A stretch of 64,000 nucleotides of DNA. Origin: Gordius sp. MW1. Taxonomy: Eukaryota; Nematomorpha; Gordioida; Gordea; Gordiidae. The stretch is from NCBI GenBank assembly GCA_964036665.1, contig OZ038526.1:32674001-32738000 (forward strand), written 5' to 3'. The translations under genes and the position numbers were made by a program. This document shows, piece by piece, positions 21,840 through 34,435 of the stretch (positions are counted from its first letter, which is position 1; the number at the start of each line of letters is the position of its first letter). The notes under the pieces were generated by a model, which was not told where the DNA came from, searched no databases, and worked only from the letters and a program-made list of their open reading frames with translations.

Positions 21840-24712
21840 CCACTTGATAGTTATTCATGTGTATGACAAAGAGAATTCTCAAAGGTCCGAGAAAAGTTTA
21901 GAGAAACGATATACGTGTACACGAATAGACTCGGCCGTCGCTAACAGTTGCAACTTCAAAGACGAAGAACTGCAAAACAATATGGCGGACCAGTTCTTTA
22001 TAGGGTTAGGCGATAGAAGCTTGCAGGCAAGTGTGTTATCCGAGAGCGATATTAAATGGGACCACTTACGAGAGCTGTCGATAGCGGTCGAGACGTTAGA
22101 TAATAATCGCCTTGCATGACGTATCCGAAGAGGCTTTGAGCGTAGAGGCCAAACGGGAAGCATAGCATATGCTCGTCAATTTTTCCATGTTAAACCTTGC
22201 TTTATATGTATTAATAATTGATGTATATATTAATAAGGATTGTTTTTATCTTCGATACCTCGGCTACGGTATCAATGATGACGGCGCTTATGTGGGAGAA
22301 GGAGGCCCCACTCAACATAGAGCCCGTCCCTATGGTGTACGGATACGTTTACAAAAAGATAAAGATCGTAAGAGAGTTCGACCCGAAGTACGAATGGGCT
22401 ACACAAGAAAACATCTACCATTATTGTTAGCATACGTGGCTGGACTACCCTTGATCGGGATCGATTGAATCCAAGAATTTGCGCCCTAAGTTTGGCGGGG
22501 AATACGTTGGAACCCGGGAGCAGCGGCCGAACGGTTTGTTATCAATTACGTATATCGAAGGATACACAGACCGCAATCCATCACGTTATGAAACAATGGG
22601 AAAGTCAGAAGATGGAATTCCAATAGTAGCTAAAGGAACAAGGGTGGAGTACCGTTAAAAGATGGCATAGATCCTGTATTTATCCATGCAAGAAGGATGC
22701 CCATGGCTTGAGAAAGAAGCGAAAAAATAACTTAATAAATGGGTCAGAGACGGTGTAATAACCATCGACTCTTCAAGGTGCGACAGCCCGGCGGCCCCCG
22801 TATGGAAAAACGATGGGAGTCTCTGTTTATGCAATGATTATCGGTTTAACATAAATAATACCACAAGGATTAATGTAATTTTTACCTAAAAATCGATGAT
22901 TTGTTGAATAAACTAGATTTCTACAAATTGGACTTAAACAAAGCTTACTAGCAGCTTGAGCTTTGTCCAATGACAAACCAACGAATGACAATCACGCACA
23001 AAAATTCACTTTAGTAAATAGTATGCCTTGTGAGTTGTAACCATAAGTTTGCCGCGGCTATTTTTCCAAAAACAAGTGCTCAAATATTAGGAGGAATGTG
23101 TGTAGTAGCAGTTTACATAGACGATATACTGATTGCGGGTGAAATTGAAGAAGTCCACAACGAGCGGCTACTCAAGGTACTAAAAACTTCACAAAGGTGG
23201 GCTTAGTGCCAAACATAACCAAGAGCGTCTTGTGGGCTAAGGGAATGTCATTTTTGGGATACTTAGTCAGTAAAAAAGGGACACAAATCAACAGTAATTA
23301 AGTCAAACTAGTAACATGATGGAAAAGTTTAGCAAATAAAAATAAAATTAAATCATTTTTGGGGGTAACATGATTTACAGTTCATTATAAACTACGCAGA
23401 AACAGTGAACCCTATTTCGAAACAAATGAAAAAAACGTGACTCACCACTGGGGTGGGTAACAACAAGCTGCATTTGACCCTATCAAGTCCGAGCTTACTA
23501 AGGCCCCCGGGCTATCTAATGAAGGTTGGGAGACTAGTCTGATCTTAGATGCATCTGGGACAGGGCTAGGGGCTACAATAACTAGGGCCAGGGGAGTATT
23601 GGAGAGTGGTGGCATATGCTTCAAGAGGGTTGAGCGATAGTGAAAGCCGATATTTAACGATTAAACGGGAAGCGCTGGCGATGGTCTATGGGTCGGACGA
23701 AGCCTTACTATTATGACGGATCATAGACCGTTAGTTTATATCTTTGATTGAAGCAAAAGGGGCAAAGAGCAATGGTCACCGCGATTAATTAGATGGACCC
23801 TCATGGTATTAGGTTACATGACAAAGTTTGATTACAACAAAAAAACAGAAAACACGGCAGATTTCTTGTCCAACGAACGAACATGCATATCACGTTAGCA
23901 AGGAAATTCCAGAAGACTCTACAAATCCATTTTTATCATTGGGCGTGGTGAGACAACACATCTTGGACGATCCAGGATTAAGTCATTTAAAGTGGATTAG
24001 ATATAAACAACAGACGATTGTCACCTATGGGCTGAAACATTACTACAAAAAGGGCCTAATTAAGAGGAGCCATACTCCAAAGACTATTGTGCGAGATGAG
24101 ATGGATTAATCAGCGTTGGATAGCCCCTTACCATCCTGCTTCCAACGGGCCGGCAGAAAGTATGTACGATTGATCAAAGAAGCCATTATAAGAAGCGAGT
24201 CGGAAGTGAATCTTAGAAGATTTTTGGAATACTACAGAGCTACACAACATCCCACAACTAATAAAAGCGCAGCTGAGGTGATGCTGAAAAGGCGAATGCG
24301 AATTGAATGGGAGTTATTGAGGGAAATGGCTGGAGAAACCGCGTATGTTCGACGAGGAGACAAGGTTTGGGTGCGAATATTTTTGGGACTAAGCAGATGA
24401 ATGGGTAGAAGGCATTATAAAAATCATGCACGGTAGTCTCTCCTACGATGTGTGGGCTGAGGAAAGATGGAATCATCAACACTTGAACCAAGTAAAAAAA
24501 ACGGAAATTCTTAATTTGGTCACAAGAATGGATGGCTTCAAAGAATGACCCTCAAAGGAGTATCGGTGAAACAACAACTGGTCACAAGTGCCCCAAAGGA
24601 ACCAATTCAAGACCACGTTGGGACGTCTAGAGATGAACCTAGATACCCGCAACGTAGTCGAAACTCGCTAGCATTAATTACGGATTTTGTCTGTGAAAAG
24701 GGGGGGGGGACT
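21840..24712 (+). pseudogene. Decayed Ty3/gypsy copy, plus strand (gag to integrase tail)
   Basis: In order: gag-like (21890-22160), protease region (22210-22520, FDTSATVSMM), RT (22680-23340) with WVRDGVITI, ND..L.LCNDYR and the YIDDILIAGE catalytic motif at about 23116-23145, RNase H (23460-23840) with LILDASGTGLGA, and the integrase C-terminal part (24090-24480) with APYHPASNGPAE, YRATQHPTTNKSAAEV and GDKVWVR. The integrase zinc finger and the first catalytic aspartates are missing between about 23870 and 24090. Many stops and frameshifts are present. A G-run at 24702-24711 may be the polypurine tract, with an LTR remnant after it. Confidence 0.75.
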
Positions 24713-24880
24713 TAGTTATAGTGCCTCGGATGATAAGTAAATACTAAATACCGAACTGTAGTTTAGTTAGTGGTAGTGCCTCGGGTGGCCCTTACTCGAT
24801 CAAGATGAAAGAAACGGATCAAAATAGCCCCACAGCTGTGTTACCAAATACATGTTAAAGAAGAGTAACTGATAAATATA

Positions 24881-25084
24881 AATGAATTCCCGGATAGCTG
24901 TTTGTCACACTAGGTGGTCAACTTATTTATACATTGGATGAGAGGGGACATTCGGTTATCCAGGCCTGACAGCGGTCGTGACTATGTGGTATCTCCTACA
25001 TCTTTTTGAAAGAAAGTGCCATGAGCGGGATTTGAACCGCTAGCTCTCGTTTCAGAGACAAACCTATACCACTACGTCCCCATG
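24881..25084 (-). repeat. tRNA-derived SINE, near complete
   Basis: On the minus strand from 25084 the head reads GGGGACGTAGTGGTATAGG (A-box-like TAGTGGTATAGG), then a B box GGTTCAAATCC about 35 nt later, a CATGGCAC junction, and a body with CTCTCATCCAATG, GACCACCTAGTGTGACAAA and CAGCTATCC. A Pol III promoter followed by an unrelated body is the SINE layout. A truncated relative is at 1582-1715. It is not called as a tRNA gene because the acceptor ends do not pair well. Confidence 0.75.
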
Positions 25085-25527
25085 CACCTAAGAGGAACTA
25101 TTACTATGAATCTTTAACGTTAAAGTTGAATTAATACCTATAAATTGTAGCAAATGTGATGGGTTCGTTTAATCGTTTCTATTCATACTCATACATATAC
25201 TTGTTTTAAATTAGGTGTAAATAGCAAAAAATTTCATTAGATTTCAAATATAAAATTTGCCAACGATTTCAAACCGTGCTCGGATCCGACCAAAAAATTA
25301 AAAAGGGATTTCGGGCTCGGGTCAAGGTTGGAAATTCGAAAATAAGTCTAGCTTAGGCCTATAACTGACAATTTTGCAAGGCTCTTCTCTCAATTTCTAA
25401 AAATTCTCTTATACATAACGAAACAATATTTAGATTTTGCTTTCATAAAATCAAAACCTTATTTTTCCCCTCATACCCTGGCAAAGCTCATCAAACAATA
25501 TAATTAATTTTTACTTAAGCAATTTGG
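25085..25527. other. Intergenic, no gene seen
   Basis: AT-rich apart from a short GC-richer stretch near 25270-25330 (GCTCGGATCCGACC, GGGCTCGGGTC) resembling the CCCGACC-rich hAT MITE tract in composition. Confidence 0.4.
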
Positions 25528-25704
25528 CATGGGCGTAGCCAGCATTGGAATTAGAGGGGGGGGGGCAATAATGATTTAGGGAGTGGTGAACATTTTTTAA
25601 AATCTTAGGCATACTTTTTTTAAAAATTGAAGAAAAAAAATTGGATTTAGAAGGGGACAGCCGCCCCTCTCTATCCCCCCCCCCCCCCCCTTGGCTACGT
25701 CCAT
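25528..25704. mobile_element. MITE, GGGCGTAGCCAG family, with target duplication
   Basis: Termini ATGGGCGTAGCCAGC and TTGGCTACGTCCAT. Flanked by GCAATTTGG (25519-25527) and GCAATTTGT (25705-25713), a duplication of 8-9 bp. Confidence 0.85.
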
Positions 25705-26095
25705 GCAATTTGTTATTTAATCTAATCTTACTGTTGGGCGCAAAATTAATTATTTAATTGCAGAAGGTTTTTAAAACCTTTTAAATGCGTCGCTTTTTAA
25801 TACGCTCACCACAGCGATAATGTAAAAGGTGGGACAAAGAAAATATCCAGATTGTTTTTTTTGAAGATAATTATTATTTTTTAATGATTTATATGCGCCG
25901 CGCATATTTATTTAAATTAAACTAAGTGTTTCGTATGTGTGGTCCTGTAGTCCTTTTAATACCCCAGGTGGTCCAAGCATAGAAATGTTGCAAAATTCAC
26001 TGTTTCATCATATATATTTTATTATGTAAAAAAACCACATTGCTCAAAGTTATAATTTTATTTAAACTGTATGGTTTTATAATAAAAATAAGCAA

Positions 26096-26250
26096 AGGCG
26101 TACCCAGGATTGAATTTGGGGGGGGGGGGGGCAAAGATAATTAAGGGAGGGGCAATCATCTGTTGTAATTTTTGTCATATTTAAATTTGAAACAATATTT
26201 GGATTTAGAGGGGGGCAGCCGCCCCTTCCTGCCAACCCCTGACTACGCCA
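26096..26250. mobile_element. MITE, GGGCGTAGCCAG family
   Basis: Degraded termini AGGCGTACCCAGGATTG and CTGACTACGCC around the usual G-rich body with GGCAAAGATAATTAAGGGA. Confidence 0.75.
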
Positions 26251-26864
26251 GTGAAAACAAGTTTAAATTGCAAAATCAGAAAATATCTTAGGGGGTTAGC
26301 CAAAAACAGGTCTAACTTATCATCTTTATTGCATTGACTTGAAATGGAAACTATTTTATAATAAAAGAATTCTACGAAATTACGTAAGCCCACGGGGTAA
26401 ACCTTATTTTTTGTTATCACAACTTTTATATCTGATATGATAATATCGTTTTTTTTGTTTATTAACCCCCTTCGAGCTTAAGGCGGGGGGGGGGTGCGTG
26501 TTCTTGGAAATTAGATTACATTTTCCCACACATTCCGCACATGCCTTCATAAGTTGTGATATTAATATACAAAAGTGTATAATAAGAAATGTTGTCTAAA
26601 AGGTAATCGTTGTCGCGCAAGGACTCTGGGGGGAGTAGTTGAGAAGGTCTATAGGACTTTCATGTTTTTTTTCTCACAAATATCCTTACTTAGTTTTCCT
26701 TCTCGAAACTTCGCCGTGCATTGTTGCAGTGCTGTATGTAGTATTATTAGTTTTTTTTACAAATACATCTTAGAGAGAGTGTTGTGTTCGTTATCATTAA
26801 ATCCCTCTTTAAGATACTCATTAACAACGCGACATTTGATTGTGTCACCCACAATATTGTGGGA

Positions 26865-27002
26865 AGAAGATGATCATAATGTAGGGAGGGGGCAAATTGA
26901 ATTTTTTTCGAATTAAGCCATAATTTTAGTAGATGTAAATTAATTTTTGGATTTAAAGGGGGGGGGCAGTCACCCCTCCCTACCTCCCCCTGGCTACGCC
27001 CA
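26865..27002. mobile_element. MITE, GGGCGTAGCCAG family, left end lost
   Basis: Body TAGGGAGGGGGCAAATTGAA and right end CCCTGGCTACGCCCA are clear; the left terminal repeat cannot be found. Confidence 0.65.
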
Positions 27003-27241
27003 CGAGCTCAGCTCATTTTGAATCATAAGCAGCTATCGGGCTTGATCAAAAAAATTTGAAGAACAAAATCATTTTTGGTATAGTCTACTTAAAAAATGGG
27101 ATTGTTATTTTTATTTTTTAAAGGAAATACTAATTCTCGAAATTCGAAAAAAAAAATTCAAAGATAAATGTTTCCTTGGATGTGAAGGCATCCGTGATTC
27201 GTTACCAAATTTTAGGGAAGTCTCAGGCAAATAGAATAAAG

Positions 27242-27311
27242 TTTTTCAAGGATAGATTATCGGGATTTTTCGAGGGTTTTCGAAAAATCCCGATAATCTA
27301 TCCTTGAAAAA
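27242..27311. repeat. Perfect 32-bp stem hairpin with 6-nt loop
   Basis: Positions 27242-27273 are the exact reverse complement of 27280-27311; the loop is GGGTTT. No mismatch is seen. It is not part of the MITE family and carries no coding frame. Confidence 0.9.
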
Positions 27312-27787
27312 TATTGAATATGAGGGTAAAAATCTTCTAAAATAAAGTTAATTTTGAACATTCCAATATATGTTAATGCCATTTATTGATATTGATAAAA
27401 AAAAAAAAAAAATATTTTCTCCTTAAAAACAATGGTAAAATTAACTTGTAAGAAGGTTACAAAAAAATACAATGCGTGGTTGTTCTAGTATAATAAAGGT
27501 GAATCAAAATTCCATATACAGGTGAAAAGGTTATCATTGTACTATCTATCAGCTATCCAACAATTGGCTGCGAGATGAGACAATTTAATGATAACTTAAT
27601 ACCATGCTTTAGCGTCAAAATGTCACTCGTCGCCGAATAGAAATTTACCATTGTTCTTGGGCTTTAAAAGTTAATCTGGACTTAGTTTTGAGGTTAAAAC
27701 TTAATTTTAGCGCTAATAAATACGACTTTTTATATTATATTAAATAAAAGAGCTGTTTATTGTTAACCATTGGAAAACCATATTTTC

Positions 27788-27950
27788 ATGGGCGTAACCA
27801 GGGGGTGGCAGGGAGGGGCGGCTGCCCCCCTCTAAATCTTAAAATTCTTCAAAATTCAATATAATTATTACTAAAATTTCAAGAAGTATCATTTTGCCCC
27901 TCCCTAAATTATTATTGCCCCCCTCTAGATCCAATCCTGGTTACGCCCAT
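27788..27950. mobile_element. MITE, GGGCGTAGCCAG family (inverse orientation)
   Basis: Termini ATGGGCGTAACCAGG and CCTGGTTACGCCCAT. Flanks CATATTTT and CATATTAT resemble an 8-9 bp target duplication. Confidence 0.85.
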
Positions 27951-28807
27951 GCATATTATAATTATAAAAATGTTTTACATATGTTCAGCTCAAAAATGAA
28001 ATTAATGATTGGGTCTCTTACACTCTTTTTGATCAAAAAAATTTCTTAGTCAAAAGTTTTTAAAAAATCAATTAATAATTTTAAAAACAATAATAATATT
28101 AGATTTTAATCAAATTTTAAATAAATTGCTTAGCAATTAATGTTTCTTAAGTGTTTTGATTTTGACTCACTAAATGCTTTTACGTGAAAGAACATTGAAT
28201 TTGATGTAAATCTTATATGTCATTTCAATTGTATCAAATTACAAACTTTACATTTTAACTAGTTCATTCTCCCACGCCATCGCAATGCAACAATCTCTAA
28301 TAAATTTCACTTTTCTTGCAAAATCTCAGATTAATCTCGTAATGAGAAGGATCCACTCATGCTAATATTTGAATCAAGTCATCATATATAGTTTTATTAT
28401 TAAATTGCTATGGACACCCTATAATAAAAGATGAAACTTTAATCTTTTCATGAGACATTTTTAAATCCGGGGTTATGGAAAAAATTTTCTCACGAGGATT
28501 CAAGATCAACAACACTTCTAACACTTCTTCCGTGTGCTTACTAAAGGACAGACGTGATGTCTTTGGGATTTAAATATCGTAATTTTGCGCGAGAAAAGTA
28601 GCAAAACTAAATAAAATGTGTTTGCTATGACCTTTATTTTATGTATTAAAATATTTGTGCAACAGTATTTATAGGATATTAACTTTACGAGAATAAAATT
28701 TTTTAAATACCAAGCCACTAAGGTAAAATAAAAGATTAGGTTGTTGGAAAATTAATTTGCAAATTTTTAGTAAATAAAACCAAAAACGCTCTTTTTAAGG
28801 TAAAAAC
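27951..28807. other. AT-rich intergenic DNA
   Basis: No gene or repeat supported. Confidence 0.5.
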
Positions 28808-29088
28808 CAGGCGCGTAGCCAAGAATTTCTCAAGGGGGAAGAAAAATGCAAAAAATTTTTTGACACTTTTATTTATAATGTAACAAAAGTAAACTTTGCG
28901 TACAATATATGCGAAACTTCAAGGCGCTATATATAACCAGCTTTGGAAAAATCTCTTCTCTTCATTAATCAGAGCATTTACTATCGATTTTATACCTTAT
29001 AAAAGGACATGGACCTTCAAAAAAAATTTCAAATTTTGGTCAAGGGGGTAGAAAATTCCCGCTTTCTGCCCCCTTGGCTACGCGCCTG
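28808..29088. mobile_element. MITE of a sister family, CAGGCGCGTAGCCAAG termini
   Basis: Terminal inverted repeats CAGGCGCGTAGCCAAG and CTTGGCTACGCGCCTG, 281 bp long. Flanked by GTAAAAAC and CTAAAAAC, consistent with an 8-bp duplication. The inner sequence differs from the common MITE, but the termini share the CGTAGCCA core. Confidence 0.8.
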
Positions 29089-30054
29089 CTAAAAACGATT
29101 AAATTTTTTTGCTAACTTGATTAATAAAATTTTTTATAAACCAACTAGCTAGCACATTTCCAAATTAGTATAACCAATTCGAAGAATAAGGTCTACAGGA
29201 CGGGCAAAAATTTGATATTTTTAATTTATGGCAGGAAAATTAATTTTTTAGAAATTTTATAGATACATTGTGTTTAAAATAATAAAAATTTCAATTTTAA
29301 AGGGGGAGGCAGGTGCCCCCTGGCTAAAGTCCTTTATGTCACCCCCTTAGTAGGGTATGCAGTCTTGATAATTAATTCAATTAAAAATAATTAAATATCG
29401 TTTAGTCAGGTTGATATTTGCATGCAGCAAGCGTCGTCCACCCATAAAGACGTAAATCATTATTTAACATATATATATATGTAAAACAAAAGAGGAAAAG
29501 TATGTTTAAAGAAAAAATAGTTTTAAAAGATAAAAAGAAAGTAACTCATAAATAATATAAATAATAATGGACTTAACTAAGTTCACTTCGCTTCCATATA
29601 AACATTTAAGGTGGAGCGGCATCATTTGATCTTTGGCGGCATTATTATTTCTTTTTTAAAGTAAATAATACGCATACATAAATTAATTGAAATAACTTAT
29701 TATGGCTAGTGGTTACATAGTCAGGTCTGGCATAAGTCGATGATTAATTACTTTAAATTGAATTCGTTTATTATAGGTGTATGCACTTCGTTTTTAACAG
29801 GTAGGCGCTATAAAAGCAAATTCCTCCATTTAAAGAAAAACGCCGCTTTTTACTAACAACTTTAACATCTGAGTGATATCTAATACGGGGTAACTAGTAA
29901 GAATTGAATCAATAAAGTCAATTTAAGAATTATAATAATTATAGAAACTTCGCTTAAAAACCAATTTAAATTGTTTTTTCTTTGTGTTATAAGGGAACGA
30001 ATAAAATCGCAATTTCTTAATAAGTCCCTTTGCAAAAAACTAACAGGAACTTGC
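29089..30054. other. AT-rich intergenic DNA
   Basis: No gene seen. A short fragment GGGGGAGGCAGGTGCCCCCTGGCTAA near 29300-29327 looks like a MITE end remnant. Confidence 0.45.
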
Positions 30055-30182
30055 ATGGGCGTAGCCTAGAGGGGAGCAATAATGATTTAGGGAGGGGCAA
30101 ATTGATAATTTTTTCATGGCCATAATTTAAAAGAATTTTTGAAATTAAAGGGGGGCAGTCGCCCCTCCCTGGTTACGCCCAT
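30055..30182. mobile_element. MITE, GGGCGTAGCCAG family, short
   Basis: Termini ATGGGCGTAGCC and GGTTACGCCCAT; shorter than other copies because the poly-purine body is reduced. Confidence 0.8.
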
Positions 30183-31167
30183 GTTTTCGAATGTTCAAAA
30201 ATTTACAACTTCTATTTATTTATTTTGAAATGCCAAAGGACAGAGCTTTATAGGGTAACACAAAGTTTATTCAATTTAAATTAAACGTTTAATGATTTAT
30301 TCAACATAATATTATGAAATATTTTGCATATGAACTACCGTTCTTTCAAAGTTTAATTCATTTAATTAATAAATAAAAGTTTAACTTTACTTATTTAAGA
30401 AAAATTAATAATATCTTTTATACGTGACCTTAAAAACTAAAAGCTTATTAGATTAGATTATTATTAGTGTTCCTAAAGAACTTAATAATTTTTCCTCATT
30501 TTTTACTTTTTTGGGGGTAAAGGAATATAGGCACTATTAATTCAAAAATTAATATTAGAGCCAAATTTCATAAAGGAATCACATTATCCCTCGTAATAAA
30601 CACAAATTTCTATAGGAAGGGAGGGGGGGGGGCAGAATGTCCCGATTCCCCGGGGTAAAACGACCTATTTAGACTTTCCGAACGGGGCCATGCCTGGGTA
30701 AATAAATCGATTTTTGCCACTTTAACCCTCGGTATATTCTATAAGGACTGGGTTAGGCTTATCTAGTTTCATACTGAAAGCGAGTTCGGAATTACACGAT
30801 ACATAAATATAATAATTTTGAGTGGATTTATTAGTAATAACGCTAGGGGGTAACTTTACCCCGGGCTTTTTGGGGTACACGTTCTAATTAAATTATACCG
30901 GGGGAGCACCCTTTGCCCCCCCCCCGCTCCCTATGGCTTCCTGCTTTTAACATATTAATATAATATTTAATACGTACAACAATGTATATATATATTACTT
31001 GCGGTCGCACACTTATTAAAACCCCATAAATATTCGTAATTAACGTGGGAACACAGGCTTAGTGGCTAGGCTAGGCTAAATGGCTCGCCTCATTAAATTA
31101 ATACCTCGTAAATTAGCTTTTCTGCATTCCCCTAGATGGTCAGCACTCAGCAGTATTTAAAGAAGCC
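30183..31167. other. Intergenic with an unclassified G/C-tract-bounded repeat
   Basis: Between about 30619 and 30935, GGGAGGGGGGGGGGCAGAAT and CTTTGCCCCCCCCCCGCTCCC form inverted ends around a unique middle with two TACCCCGGG-like segments. It may be another non-autonomous element. No coding frame. Confidence 0.35.
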
Positions 31168-31397
31168 ATGGGCGTAACCAGGAACAGGCAGAGAGCCTTA
31201 ACTGATTTTATAAAATATATATATTCATGGTGTGGCCACGTTTGGAAAATAGGGGGGGGGGGGGGGTGCGAAATCGTTTTAAGTTCAATTAGGGGGGGGG
31301 GCAAAACATAATTTTTTTTTAATTTTTAAGAGTTTTTGTATTATAATATTTTTTTGTCATTTAGGGGTGGGGGGCGCCCTCCCCTAGCTACGCCCAT
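31168..31397. mobile_element. MITE composite, GGGCGTAACCAG termini with G-tract core
   Basis: Starts ATGGGCGTAACCAGG and ends CTAGCTACGCCCAT. The inner part (31245-31375) matches the G-tract subfamily seen in Helitrons 2 and 3, showing that the two subfamilies share termini. Confidence 0.7.
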
Positions 31398-31497
31398 GTA
31401 TAATTAAACCAAGAGTGGCTAAATTTAAAAAAATTATCATTTTGCTCATCCGTCCCACAAAATTAAAATTTTGGCTAGGCCCTTGAAAGAAGTGGTC

Positions 31498-31682
31498 ATG
31501 GGCGTAGCCAGCATTGGAATTATAGGGGGGCAATAATGATTTGGGGGGGGGGGGGGGAGCAAAATGATCATTTTTTGAAATTTTAGCCAAAATTTTAATG
31601 AATTTTAACACATGTTGGGTTTAAAGGGGGGCAGCCGCCACTTTCTGACCCCCCCCCCCCCCCATTTCTGGCGAGGCCAATG
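31498..31682. mobile_element. MITE, GGGCGTAGCCAG family, with target duplication
   Basis: Left terminus ATGGGCGTAGCCAGC; degraded right end CTGGCGAGGCCAATG. Flanked by GAAGTGGTC (31489-31497) and GAAGTGGTT (31683-31691), a 9-bp duplication with one difference. Confidence 0.85.
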
Positions 31683-31691
31683 GAAGTGGTT

Positions 31692-32707
31692 ACAAGTTAA
31701 AATCTATAAATGCATTCTATATACTTATTTCTAAACTTAAAAATGAACAGTGTTTTTGTTGGGCTAATAACTGCAAAAATGTTGTAGTATTTTATTTTGA
31801 GAAAATGACAAAGTGAAGTCGCAAACACATCGCCCATGCATAAAGCCTTAATAAACCGTAACTTTTTCACGTTATTTAGGGATGCGTGTTTTTTTGTATT
31901 TTTTTGGAATTAGAACTCCAAAATTTTCAATTGAATGATGTCCGAGATTGTTAATGCAAAAAAAAATCAAATTAAAAATTCATTAATGCTCCTCCCTCGA
32001 CCCTCCTTTCGCAAAAATACCTAAGCATTGTTCAGCTACTGTCCCCCCTTGGCTTCAGCCATTTTGTCGTGAGGATGACAATAATAAGTAATAGAGTGGT
32101 ACATAATTTAATGTCAACTGTTGTTTTTGGTAAAGCCATCTCCCTCCACCTCGCCTCTTTATGCTCGGCTTCAAATGGCTATCGCTTTTATTTAACACCA
32201 GCACAGGGCACGTGTTCAATTTCTATGTATGGAGCAGATGTCATATATAAATTATAATCATTATTATAGTACCAATAGATAACTACTTTAAGTTAAAGCT
32301 GTGAATTAAATCTTAGCTTAATACTTAAAATTTTTTTAATACTTATGAGCGACATCCACGGGCCTGGCCAGGAGAAGACAAGGGGGGTTCAACTGCCTAC
32401 CTCCCTCTTAAATCTTTTTTTGTCAAAATATTTAACAAAGTTTGTTATTAAATATTTGAAGAATTATTAATTTTAACTTTTTCTTCCTTTTACTTTAAAT
32501 CCCGACTAAGCTCATGGCGATAATTAGGGCTCTGAGCTTGTGTCTACTCATTAGTTTTATGATTCAGAGTCAGGGAGAGGAGATTACAAGGAGAGAAGGT
32601 AAAAATTCAGTTTTGAAAATCATAAGAATTTTAGTTCTTATGGTTTATACTTTATATATTAAAAAGATTTTTAAGATCAAGTATTTCAAAATACATGCCT
32701 TTATAAC
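31692..32707. other. Intergenic, no gene seen
   Basis: AT-rich. A short GGCCTGGCCAGGAG segment near 32360 may be a MITE end remnant. Confidence 0.45.
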
Positions 32708-32844
32708 ATGGTAGCCAGCATTGGAAATAGAGGGGGGCAATAATGATATAGGAAGGGGTAAAATGAACATTTTAAGAAATTTTAACATTTTTTTGGATTT
32801 AGAGGGGGACAGCTGCTCTTCCCTGCCCCCCTGGCTACGCCCAT
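32708..32844. mobile_element. MITE, GGGCGTAGCCAG family
   Basis: Left end ATGGTAGCCAGCATTGGA has lost the GGC; right end CCTGGCTACGCCCAT is intact. Confidence 0.8.
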
Positions 32845-34435
32845 GCTTTTTAAGTCTCGTGGCAAGTAGTTCTAGTTTCATAAATTTCATTCAAGAAAAT
32901 GCGAGAAAAATTTAAAATTTATATACGTAACCATTTAATGCGGAGAACTAGGATATTTAAGTTATATCTTAAGGTAACTGACAAAATATTTAAATTCCGC
33001 AATGTTGTTTACTTCTTATGCAATATCTAATTACGTTACGCGGATTAAAAATGATAATTTTAATCAGAATAGATGAGTCAAGCTTAAAATTTTAACAATT
33101 TAGTTTTGGTTCAAAAAGCAGCAAAATCAAAATGATTCTAATATTTTAGCCAAAATTTCGTTAAATAAATAAAGAAAAGGGGATTAGTTAGGTTTTTTGA
33201 TAAGAAATGCTTTCGATGAGAATTTAGTTAATTTTCAAATTAATAAATCTTGTTCAAGCAATCTTATTTTATCTGGCATGTGAATTATGCGACAGATGTC
33301 AACCAGTCGTACTATGTACGGACCCTTGTCAAAATAATTGACTATTTTTCTTTAATTAGCATCCCTGCAAATGCAAATACTTATCAACATGAGAGGGGCA
33401 TCTGCCCCCCCCCCCGTAAATCCAATTAGAAAAATGAATTTTTTTTGTTTTTTCTTTTGAGTATTAACCAATAAGCCCAAAGCTAAAATTTTCGCTTTAA
33501 ATAACACTCTTTAATATATTTAACTAGAGAAATTTTTATGGGGGAATGTGTGAATACTATTTAGTAAATGATAAAAAAATCGATAATTTTCAAATTAGTC
33601 TTTTCATCAATCAAAAAAGCGGCTTGATAAATCCCAATTTACCCTTCTGAATTCATCAATCAAATAGTCAAGAGCAAGAGTGTCTGTCTGTCTACCATGG
33701 GCGTAGCCAGGGATGGACAGATGTATTCCTTTATATAAAAATTATATCAATGGATTAATATTTTAAAAACATAAAAAAATATTAGTCTGCCCCTCCTAAT
33801 ATCATATAAATTTTACTTAATGTGGTTTTGTTTTTGATGTGAAAAAATTTTCTAACAAATTTTACATGATTCATTCAATAGAAGTTTTGAAAATTGGTTG
33901 CAATACAAAATTTACTTAAAAATTTCAATATATGTTAAAGTTTGAAATGATAATTCCTTATCCTAATGGGATTAAATTTCAAATTGACCATTCATTAAAT
34001 TTTTAACCAAAAGAAAGGATTTATAATAAAATCCCATTTTTAAGGACATATAATGTCAAAAATTTCAGGTAGCCGTCATATATTTTTGCATCGCATAACG
34101 CATAGAAACCAAAATACGACAATTAGTTCGAAAAAAAGTGTAAAATTTCCAGAAAAACCAAATTAATATTTAATGAAAATTTAAAATTTTAACTCGGAGC
34201 AAAAAATTGCGCAATACTCATCACATCAGGTTAAAAAGGCACATGCATTTCCATCTAAAAACACCCCGTAATTTCAAACATTTTATTCGTTTATCGTAGC
34301 TTTCGCTAATTAATATAAACATATACAATTATAACATGATAATACATAAAACGAAGGTAATAAATAAGCGAATTAGGTATTTTCAAACAATCTGATCGAG
34401 TTTGAACACAAAATGGATGGGAATTTAAATTGATT
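32845..34435. other. Intergenic 3' flank of the Bcl-2 family gene, with a truncated MITE
   Basis: A MITE left end ATGGGCGTAGCCAGGGA starts at 33697, with a decayed body to about 33812 and no right end. Otherwise AT-rich with no supported gene. The 3' untranslated region of the gene encoded at 34436-37527 would run leftward into this stretch. Confidence 0.5.

Noticed and set aside
26575-26916. 113-codon open frame on the plus strand
   Set aside because: No family resemblance, and its 3' part runs into a MITE body; judged random.
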